Below are positions 51,472 through 57,479 of a stretch of 64,000 bases of DNA, piece after piece. Each line of letters begins with the position of its first letter. Within the stretch, counting starts at the first letter, position 1. The position numbers and the translations under genes were made by a program. The stretch comes from JAITMY01 sp031549685. GTDB lineage: Bacteria > Bacteroidota > Bacteroidia > Bacteroidales > UBA932. Under the pieces are notes generated by a model. The model worked only from the letters and a program-made list of their open reading frames with translations. It was not told the origin of the DNA and made no database searches. The DNA is taken from positions 20,173 to 84,172 of the forward strand of contig JAVBPG010000042.1 of assembly GCA_031549685.1 (NCBI GenBank), written 5' to 3'.

Positions 51472-52614
51472 ATGCAGGAATCGATGGACTTATATACCTT
51501 GTTTGCATTCTCCACCTTTGAGTTGAGGGCTTTGGTGGCGCTGTTTTGGGGCGTGTTTCTCATTTTTTACCGCAACCGGTCGCGGGCAAACTTGCCCTTG
51601 AGCTGCATTTTTATTACCATCGGCATGCTGTACCTGGTCAATAGCTTTCAGCGGCTGCCTGTCCTGGCTCCCTGCGATGTGTACAACGTGCGGTCGTACC
51701 TGGTGCTTACCTTTCTCGCACCGTTTACCATTTTTTACGCCTATTTCTCTATGAATGAAAAGGTTAATAAGTGGCGCTACCTGCTGCACTTTATTCCGTT
51801 TACCCTTATGCTTGGGCTGTGGTTGCTGCTGCAGGCCAGCGCTGCTCCTCGCATACCTTTTTGCTACAATATTAAGGTGCTTTTTGGCCACGCCACTCAG
51901 TACCCTCTTTACGTAGGCTACTTTGCGCTGCTTATGCTGGTGTTTCTGGTGCAAGTATTTACCTACTCCGGCATGGGGCTGGTGCGCATCCTGCGCCTTC
52001 GCAAAAAGTATAAGGAGCATCACCTCTCCATGAGCACTACCAATAAGCTGCTGGGTATGGACTTTTTGTTTGTGTACTACGCCCTGTTCTGCATGGTCTT
52101 CATGTCATACAACAACAATTTGACCTTAAGTATAGTGCACAACTTTTCAATATGCCTTACCATTACTGCCATAGCGATGCTCAGCATCAGGCTGGGCTTG
52201 CCGCTTAAGACAGACTTTGGCTTTATGAACGGGCCCTCGGCGGAGTCGGACTTTGAGAGCGAAAAGGTTGACCAGCTGCTGCTGGAGCAAATAAACTACC
52301 TGCTTGAGGTAACCCAAATATACAAGCTGCCCCAGCTGAGCCTGCAGGACCTTGCCGATAAACTCAACACCAACCGCACCTACGTATCGGGTTGCATTAA
52401 CAGGTACTACGGTTGCAGCTTTAAGCAGCTGGTTATGAAGCATCGCATTGAGGCGGCTAAAAAACTGCTGCTGCACACACCGCTGGAGGTGCAGGCAATA
52501 GCCTGGGAGGTTGGCTTCTACACCCGTTCGTCATTTTATAATGCTTTTAAGGAGAATGTCAGCAAAACCTTATCGCCCGTGGAGTGGCGAAAGATAAAGC
52601 AGCAAGATTCATAG
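51472..52614 (+). CDS. Membrane-bound AraC-family regulator
   Basis: A 380-residue protein with about seven transmembrane helices in residues 5-240 (LFAFSTFELRALVALFWG, LHFIPFTLMLGLWLLLQ, YFALLMLVFLVQVFTY). A cytosolic AraC DNA-binding domain follows at about 275-375 (LSLQDLADKLNTNRTYVSGC, EVQAIAWEVGFYTRSSFYNAF, TLSPVEW). Such 7TM-AraC proteins sense an unknown ligand. The start at 51472 excludes 53 codons that translate a dispersed repeat. It lies head to head with the 49530-51239 envelope gene, a likely target. Confidence 0.85.
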   Translation: MQESMDLYTLFAFSTFELRALVALFWGVFLIFYRNRSRANLPLSCIFITIGMLYLVNSFQRLPVLAPCDVYNVRSYLVLTFLAPFTIFYAYFSMNEKVNKWRYLLHFIPFTLMLGLWLLLQASAAPRIPFCYNIKVLFGHATQYPLYVGYFALLMLVFLVQVFTYSGMGLVRILRLRKKYKEHHLSMSTTNKLLGMDFLFVYYALFCMVFMSYNNNLTLSIVHNFSICLTITAIAMLSIRLGLPLKTDFGFMNGPSAESDFESEKVDQLLLEQINYLLEVTQIYKLPQLSLQDLADKLNTNRTYVSGCINRYYGCSFKQLVMKHRIEAAKKLLLHTPLEVQAIAWEVGFYTRSSFYNAFKENVSKTLSPVEWRKIKQQDS

Positions 52615-52624
52615 AGGGGGTTTT

Positions 52625-52747
52625 CTGCGCTTCTCGGTGTAACATTTTTTCTAACACAGAGAGCACAGGGAAGCCACCGAGTTGCACGGAGTTTTTCTTA
52701 TCTTTGCTAATTAATTCTCAATTCTCAATTTTCAACTCTCAATTAAC
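52625..52747. repeat. Dispersed repeat carrying a promoter box, copy 2, plus heptamers
   Basis: CTCGGTGTAAC, CACAGAGAGCACAGGGAAGC and CCGAGTTGCACGGAGTTTTT form the second copy, which ends in TATCTTTG at 52699-52706. TTCTCAA heptamers follow at 52715-52742. Confidence 0.75.
52699..52706 (+). promoter_or_regulatory. -7 box of trpS within a repeat
   Basis: TATCTTTG is an exact match, so transcription would start near 52713 and reach the ATG at 52750. The box is at the 3' end of the dispersed repeat, as in copy 1. Confidence 0.55.
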
Positions 52748-52749
52748 CT

Positions 52750-53733
52750 ATGGAAACCGTCGTTAGCGGCATACGCTCCACCGGAAATCTTCACCTTGGC
52801 AACTACTACGGCGCGCTGCGCAACTTCATAAAAATGCAGGAGAGCAACCGCTGCCTCTTCTTTATAGCCGACCTGCACTCGCTCACCACGCACCCCGCGG
52901 TGGACGATTTTCATGGCAACGTGCGCCAGGTGCTGGCCGAGTATCTGGCCGCGGGGCTCGACCCCGAAAAGTCCGTGCTGTTTGTGCAGAGCGATGTGCC
53001 CGAGGTGTCGGAAATGTACGTGCTGCTCAACATGCTGGCCTACCTGGGCGAGCTGGAGCGCACGGCCTCGTTTAAGGAAAAAGCGCGCAAAAACCCGCAG
53101 AACGTAAACGCCGGATTGCTGACCTACCCCGTGCTGATGGCCACCGATATTCTTATCCATCGCGCCACCAAGGTGCCCGTGGGCAAGGACCAGGAGCAAC
53201 ATTTGGAGATGACGCGCGTGTTTGCCCGCCGCTTCAACAACATGTACCAAACCGACTTTTTCCCCGAGCCCGACGCCTACAACTTTGGCAGCGAGCTCAT
53301 CAAAATCCCCGGCCTTGACGGCAGCGGCAAAATGGGGAAAAGCGAAGGCAACGGCCTGTACCTGATGGACGACGAGGCCACCATTCGCAAAAAGGTAAAG
53401 AAGGCCGTAACCGATACGGGCGAAAAAACGGAGGAAATGAGCGAGCCGGTAAAGAACCTGTTTACCATTCTCGGCGTGGTGTCCACGCTCGAGGTGGTGG
53501 ACTTTTACCGGAAAACCTACGCTGAGGGTACCATTCGCTACGGCGATATGAAGAGCCAGCTGGCCGACGATATTTGCAAGGTTACGCTGCCCATCCGCGA
53601 GCGCATTCTGGATATTCTCAAAAACGAGGACTACCTCTACCGCGTGCGCCGGCAGGGCGCCGAAAAGGCCCGCGAAAGCGCCGCCAAAACCCTGGCCGAG
53701 ATGAAAAAAATAATGGGATTTAAAACCCTTTGA
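52750..53733 (+). CDS. trpS: Tryptophanyl-tRNA synthetase
   Basis: A 327-residue class I aminoacyl-tRNA synthetase. The HIGH-type motif is TGNLHLGNYYGAL (residues 11-23). The KMSKS-type motif is GKMGKSEGN (about residues 193-201). Other family blocks are FFIADLHSLTTHP, PVLMATDILIHRATKVPVGKDQ and the C-terminal anticodon region. Length is normal. The terminator is at 53772-53812. Confidence 0.96.
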   Translation: METVVSGIRSTGNLHLGNYYGALRNFIKMQESNRCLFFIADLHSLTTHPAVDDFHGNVRQVLAEYLAAGLDPEKSVLFVQSDVPEVSEMYVLLNMLAYLGELERTASFKEKARKNPQNVNAGLLTYPVLMATDILIHRATKVPVGKDQEQHLEMTRVFARRFNNMYQTDFFPEPDAYNFGSELIKIPGLDGSGKMGKSEGNGLYLMDDEATIRKKVKKAVTDTGEKTEEMSEPVKNLFTILGVVSTLEVVDFYRKTYAEGTIRYGDMKSQLADDICKVTLPIRERILDILKNEDYLYRVRRQGAEKARESAAKTLAEMKKIMGFKTL

Positions 53734-53771
53734 CCATTTCGTACACACCTCTCTACTTCGCGCAGCATAGG

Positions 53772-53812
53772 CTCCGCAAGCTACTTTAGCTTTGCGGAGG
53801 GATTTTTCTTAT
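53772..53812 (+). terminator. Terminator of trpS
   Basis: CTCCGCAA pairs with TTGCGGAG, extended by inner GCT/AGC pairing, and a T-rich tail follows. Confidence 0.8.
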
Positions 53813-53863
53813 TTTTTGAATCCTGTTAGAATTATTTGCACAACAAAGTTGCTGCTTTGGCTG

Positions 53864-53914
53864 TAACTTTACGGGGTGTCGACACTTTAATTCTTTAACC
53901 ATAAAAATAGGAGG
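53864..53914 (+). promoter_or_regulatory. Promoter box and strong ribosome binding site of hsp20
   Basis: TAACTTTA at 53864-53871 is a -7-like box. AGGAGG at 53909-53914 is a full Shine-Dalgarno sequence 8 bases before the ATG at 53923. Such a strong site is rare in this window, where most starts lack one. Confidence 0.5.
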
Positions 53915-53922
53915 ACCAAACT

Positions 53923-54351
53923 ATGATGCCTGTAAAAAGAAGCCAGCAATGGTTGCCAAGTATTTTCAATGATTTTTTTGGCAACGAATGGATTCCGAAA
54001 ATCAGCGGATCCAACGTTCCCGCGGTCAACATTATCGAGTCCGATAAGGAGTATCGGGTAGAGGTGGCCGCCCCGGGTATGACCAAGGAGGATTTCAACG
54101 TCCACATCGAAAATGACAACGAGCTCGTAATATCCATGGAGAAAAAGCAGGAGAGCAAGGACGAGGAAAAGGGTAAGTACCTCAAGCGTGAGTTTTCGTA
54201 CACGCAATTTAAGCAAACCATGCTCCTGCCCGATAATGTGGACAAGGAGAGGGTGGATGCAGGTGTAGATAAGGGCGTACTTACCATTGTAATGTCCAAA
54301 AAGGAGGCTTCGGAGCCTAAGGCCAGCACCAAAAAGATTGAAATAAAGTAG
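53923..54351 (+). CDS. Small heat shock protein (Hsp20/alpha-crystallin family)
   Basis: A 142-residue holdase chaperone. The alpha-crystallin domain covers about residues 30-130, with VPAVNIIESDKEYRVEVAAPGM (read as VPAVNI...PGMTKEDF), ELVISMEKK and YTQFKQTMLLPDNVDKERVDA. The late GVLTIVMSKKE motif is present. The Lys-rich C-terminus is normal. It has its own terminator at 54463-54497. Confidence 0.93.
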   Translation: MMPVKRSQQWLPSIFNDFFGNEWIPKISGSNVPAVNIIESDKEYRVEVAAPGMTKEDFNVHIENDNELVISMEKKQESKDEEKGKYLKREFSYTQFKQTMLLPDNVDKERVDAGVDKGVLTIVMSKKEASEPKASTKKIEIK

Positions 54352-54462
54352 CGGTATTCCGTATCTTAGGCTGTATTGAGCCGGTCAAAGGTTCAAAGCT
54401 TGTACACTTTAGCGCTCCCGCCTGTGCGATTCGGTTGGTGCGATAAGGTGCTGCGGAGTATA

Positions 54463-54497
54463 CAAAAAATCCCTCGCCGGTGCGGCGGGGGATTTTG
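54463..54497. terminator. Terminator between hsp20 and the barrel gene
   Basis: AAAAATCCC...CGCCG pairs with CGGCG...GGGGATTTT around a GTG loop. It could serve both convergent genes. Confidence 0.75.
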
Positions 54498-54549
54498 GTA
54501 AAAATCGCTTGGGGGAGGGAACAACACTTTGCAAGCGTTGCACGCCTGC

Positions 54550-55218
54550 TTAGAACCTCCAACCCAAGCGAAAAGCCGGTACTATAAAAAAGCCTAAGCT
54601 ACTGGATGAGGTGTAATCCTTATCTTTAAGCACATCATTGCCGGTTGTCATTTCTATCTCGGGCTGCCAGCTGGTATTGAATGATAATCCCAGCTCCGCG
54701 CCTATGTACAGGTTTTTATAGAGTGAGTAGTCTACACCGGTAAAGGCTTGTAGACCAAATGAACGGCTGCTGCGATTATTGTAATCAGGATCACCATTAT
54801 CATCCATAATAGCACCGCTAATCTCTGCATTGAAACCATCTGCCTCAATCTTTGCTTTTGCACTTGATATACCAAAGCCAAGAGCTCCACCTACATAGAT
54901 AGATAATTTTTCCACTTTAGCTAAGCTATATTGGATGCCAGGGTAAAAACTAAAGTTAATAACTCTATTCTGACCAGTAGACTCCTTACCATCATTATCA
55001 AAAACGTGACCAGTTGAAGAGTTGTAGCCAAATCCGAAATCGCAGCGAATGCTTGCCTTGTCGTTTAGCGCGTAGTAACCCCGCACCCCGTTAATCAGCG
55101 AAAAAGGATTGTTGGCGAAAGGGTTGAACAGAATCTCAGTAGCGAATTTTTCGCTCTGCGCCAGCGCTAATGAAGCGCTAAATACCATTGCTGTCATGCA
55201 CAAAAGAACTTTTTTCAT
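54550..55218 (-). CDS. Small outer-membrane beta-barrel protein
   Basis: A 222-residue exported protein (signal ends SLALAQSE) with barrel strands (YYALNDKASIRCDFGFGYNS, KLSIYVGGALGFGIS, NLYIGAELGLSFN) and a final aromatic residue (FRLGWRF), typical of small porin-like proteins. It is AT-richer than the housekeeping genes. A leader element is shared with the upstream lipoprotein gene. It is probably controlled by the XRE regulator cassette, but that is an inference. Confidence 0.8.
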   Translation of the reverse strand: MKKVLLCMTAMVFSASLALAQSEKFATEILFNPFANNPFSLINGVRGYYALNDKASIRCDFGFGYNSSTGHVFDNDGKESTGQNRVINFSFYPGIQYSLAKVEKLSIYVGGALGFGISSAKAKIEADGFNAEISGAIMDDNGDPDYNNRSSRSFGLQAFTGVDYSLYKNLYIGAELGLSFNTSWQPEIEMTTGNDVLKDKDYTSSSSLGFFIVPAFRLGWRF

Positions 55219-55237
55219 ATCAAAGTAGTTTAATTTT

Positions 55238-55273
55238 TTGCCTACTCTTTTCAGGATTTTCGGCGTTGGCTCC
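55238..55273 (-). promoter_or_regulatory. Shared leader element, copy 1
   Basis: On the minus strand GAAAATCCTGAA-AGAGTAGGCAAA lies 20-50 bases upstream of the barrel ATG. A near-identical copy precedes the lipoprotein gene at 55897-55932, with scattered mismatches only outside the core. Confidence 0.6.
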
Positions 55274-55304
55274 TATGCCTCCATCATCGCCTCAAAAGGG
55301 CTCT

Positions 55305-55880
55305 CTAATCTACTGTTATCGCAAAGGTTCTATACTTACCGCTAACAGCTATTGTTTTATTGGTGTTGGAGTTTTTGTAGTTGGCAGTGAAATTACCCTC
55401 TATCAAATACTCGGAATCGGTATCATCGAACTTACCTAAATATTTAACTTTTGTGACATTGTGCACGCCTCCTTCCAAAACAGTATATTCCCCGTATGAC
55501 CCATCGAACTCAACTATTAAATCAAAGTTCTCATTTTGTATAGCAGCATAGTAGTCGGCTCTGTCAGCTATCTTATATTTTCCGGTCTTGTTATACCTTT
55601 CAAAATCGGCGGTTGCCCTATAGTGTGCTATTATTATATCATCCACTACTCCTTTAATATTGATAATCATTGTAGAGGTTAATCCTGTTGAAGGAAACGT
55701 AGGCATGAGAGCGATAAAGCTAAAATCATTGCTCCCTTTATACGTGGTTCCGTCAATTGTGATTTCGTAGAAGCGATTATTGCTCTTACCGCTTGATCCT
55801 CCTGTGTCTTTACTACAGGAGGATAAACCTAAACATGCAGTTGCAGCAGCTATGCTCAGCAATACAGAAAACTTTCTCAT
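55305..55880 (-). CDS. Putative lipoprotein, unknown function
   Basis: A 191-residue lipoprotein (lipobox CLGLSSC, Cys22). The mature part has beta-rich segments (NNRFYEITIDGTTYKGSNDFSFIALMPTF, NFDLIVEFDGSYGEYTVLEGGVHN) and ends YRTFAITVD. The family is not recognised. It is AT-rich. The divergent XRE gene and its operators lie directly upstream, and a -7 box (minus TACCTTTG, 55965-55972) sits between two copies of the 18-bp palindrome. Confidence 0.65.
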   Translation of the reverse strand: MRKFSVLLSIAAATACLGLSSCSKDTGGSSGKSNNRFYEITIDGTTYKGSNDFSFIALMPTFPSTGLTSTMIINIKGVVDDIIIAHYRATADFERYNKTGKYKIADRADYYAAIQNENFDLIVEFDGSYGEYTVLEGGVHNVTKVKYLGKFDDTDSEYLIEGNFTANYKNSNTNKTIAVSGKYRTFAITVD

Positions 55881-55896
55881 CTCCGTTTTTCTAAAT

Positions 55897-55932
55897 TTGC
55901 CTACTCTGTTCAGGATTTTCAGCCTTATCTCC
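55897..55932 (-). promoter_or_regulatory. Shared leader element, copy 2
   Basis: The core CTGAACAGAGTAGGCAAA is in the leader of the lipoprotein gene, 17-52 bases before its ATG. See copy 1 at 55238-55273. Confidence 0.6.
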
Positions 55933-55939
55933 TTTTATA

Positions 55940-55957
55940 GTTGACATATATGTTAAC
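55940..55957. promoter_or_regulatory. Operator candidate 1 (18-bp palindrome)
   Basis: GTTGACATATATGTTAAC is a near-perfect palindrome. It lies just downstream of the minus-strand -7 box (55965-55972), where a bound repressor would block the lipoprotein promoter. Confidence 0.6.
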
Positions 55958-55964
55958 CATTGGG

Positions 55965-55972
55965 CAAAGGTA
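55965..55972 (-). promoter_or_regulatory. -7 box of the lipoprotein gene
   Basis: The minus strand reads TACCTTTG, an exact match. The transcript start near 55958 would fall at the edge of operator 1. Confidence 0.5.
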
Positions 55973-55984
55973 TAAATTTTCTTT

Positions 55985-56002
55985 GTTGACACAAATGTTA
56001 AC
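55985..56002. promoter_or_regulatory. Operator candidate 2 (18-bp palindrome)
   Basis: GTTGACACAAATGTTAAC is the same motif as operator 1 with three changes, 45 bases further on. It overlaps the upstream in-frame ATG at 55995 of the regulator gene, so it could block the regulator's own transcription. Confidence 0.6.
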
Positions 56003-56012
56003 CAAAGAGATT

Positions 56013-56228
56013 ATGAAAAAGGAGGAAGTTCTAAAGAGAATAGGCTTAAAAATCAAAGAGATGAGAGATGATAGGAAGGTTAGCCAGCAAGATTTGGGAG
56101 CGGCATGTAACTTTGAAAAATCGAGCATGAGCCGAATTGAGGCGGGAAGAACGAATCTTACTATTGGCACCCTGCTGAAAATATGCGCCGCGCTGGATGT
56201 TGAGCTAAGGGATATGGTGGATGTGTAG
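56013..56228 (+). CDS. XRE-family helix-turn-helix regulator
   Basis: A 71-residue single-domain XRE (Cro/C1-type) DNA-binding protein. The five-helix domain has GLKIKEMRDDRKVSQQDLGAAC with the recognition helix EKSSMSRIEAG, then NLTIGTLLKICAALDVE. Starts at 55995 and 55941 are also in frame; 56013 is preferred because the other two overlap the operators. It is divergent from the lipoprotein and barrel genes, and autoregulation through two operators is the simplest reading. Confidence 0.85.
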   Translation: MKKEEVLKRIGLKIKEMRDDRKVSQQDLGAACNFEKSSMSRIEAGRTNLTIGTLLKICAALDVELRDMVDV

Positions 56229-56243
56229 CAGGCTGCGTCGGGT

Positions 56244-57179
56244 TCAACAGATTTCTCTGCCGGTTAGCTCCACCTCAAACACCTTTCCCTCCTCGGCCAG
56301 CTGCGTGTCGGCAAATACGCTCTGCGCCTCATGCAGCAGTACCTCCGTGCTCTTGTAGCGCGATGAAAAGTGCCCTAAAATCAGCTGCTTAACTTCGGCC
56401 ATTCGGGCTATCTGCGCGGCCTGCAGGGCGGTGCTGTGCCCGCGCTCCACGGCAAAATCGTGCATGGCCTGGGCAAAGGTGGCCTCGTGGTACAGCAGGT
56501 CAACGCCGCGCACGGCCTGCGCCACGGCCTCGTGGTACATGGTGTCGGAGCAGTAGGCGTACGAGCGGGGCGCAAAGGGCTGGTACGTGAGCTCGGCGTT
56601 GGGCACCAGCCTGCCGTCGGGCAGCGCGTGGTCGGCGCCGTTTTTGATGGCCACAATGTCGCGGAGCGAGAGCCCGTACTTCTCTATCAGCTCCTTGCGA
56701 ATGTTGAGTGGCGGTGTTTTTTCCCTGAACAAAAAGCCGCAGGTGGGTACGCGGTGGTACAGCGGGAATGCGGTGATGGTAAGCGAGTGGCTCTCCACTA
56801 CCACCTCCTGGCGCTCGGCGTTGAGCTCGTGCACCACGGGCGCGTAGGTCATGCCGTCGCCGAAGTGCGCAAAGTGCTCATCGAGAATTTGTTGTAGGCC
56901 GGCGGGGGCAAAAATATGCAGCGGCGTTTTGCGCCCCAGCATGCTCATAGTGGACAGCAGCCCGAAGAGGCCGAAGAGGTGGTCGCCGTGCAGGTGGCTT
57001 ATCAGAATGTGGTTGATGCGCGAAAAGCCGATGCCGTAGCGGCGCAGCTGCATTTGCGCCCCCTCGCCGCAATCGACCAGAAAGTGGTGGTTGCGCACGC
57101 TGACCAGCTGGGCCGACGGAAAGCGGTTGGCGGTGGGTAGGGCGGAGCTGCACCCGAGTATGGTAACGGAAAAGGTCAT
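56244..57179 (-). CDS. rnz: Ribonuclease Z
   Basis: A 311-residue metallo-beta-lactamase-fold endonuclease that removes tRNA 3' trailers. It is relevant here because tRNA-Pro lacks an encoded CCA. The motif ISHLHGDHLFGLFGLLSTM carries the metal ligands. LGCSSALPTANRFPSAQLV, YCSDTMYHEAV and HSTALQAAQIAR are family blocks. The start at 57179 is supported by a -7 box at 57188-57195; the longer frame to 57362 is not coding. Length is normal. Confidence 0.95.
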   Translation of the reverse strand: MTFSVTILGCSSALPTANRFPSAQLVSVRNHHFLVDCGEGAQMQLRRYGIGFSRINHILISHLHGDHLFGLFGLLSTMSMLGRKTPLHIFAPAGLQQILDEHFAHFGDGMTYAPVVHELNAERQEVVVESHSLTITAFPLYHRVPTCGFLFREKTPPLNIRKELIEKYGLSLRDIVAIKNGADHALPDGRLVPNAELTYQPFAPRSYAYCSDTMYHEAVAQAVRGVDLLYHEATFAQAMHDFAVERGHSTALQAAQIARMAEVKQLILGHFSSRYKSTEVLLHEAQSVFADTQLAEEGKVFEVELTGREIC

Positions 57180-57187
57180 AGCCTGCG

Positions 57188-57195
57188 CAAAGGTA
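57188..57195 (-). promoter_or_regulatory. -7 box of rnz
   Basis: The minus strand reads TACCTTTG. The transcript start near 57181 is 2 bases before the ATG, so the message would be nearly leaderless. Confidence 0.5.
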
Positions 57196-57479
57196 GCATT
57201 TGCTGCGCGAAGAAAAAAAGAATTATGGCGCATTTTCAGAATGCCGTCGCTATGGCTACCAACGGCACATGGGGCGACAGCATTGCCTGCGGCCGCAACC
57301 TTACCACCGATGATGTTTCCACCGGGGCCTTGCGGGCCACGCGGAAAGCAGGGCCTGAGCACCTCGCTTAAGGTGCTGGTAAAGTAGCAGGGAGGGGGCT
57401 ATGTAAAATGTACGCTAACGTTTGCATGCGGGCAGCCTGCACCAGGCCAAGCGAATGTGCTTTTTCATGCCGTAAAATA
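57196..57479. other. Intergenic region between rnz and the GH2 gene
   Basis: No recognised gene. A 48-codon frame on the plus strand (57225-57371, MAHFQNAVAMATNG start) has an A-rich region upstream but no known similarity and was not called. A GCATGCGGGCAGCCTGC palindromic patch lies near 57425-57441. Confidence 0.4.

Noticed and set aside
57180..57362. N-terminal extension of RNase Z
   Set aside because: It lies upstream of the -7 box at 57188-57195 and has no homology. The family starts at MTFSVTILG.
57225..57371. 48-codon frame between rnz and GH2
   Set aside because: No similarity, no promoter box and no terminator. It may be chance, so it is only mentioned in the intergenic entry.
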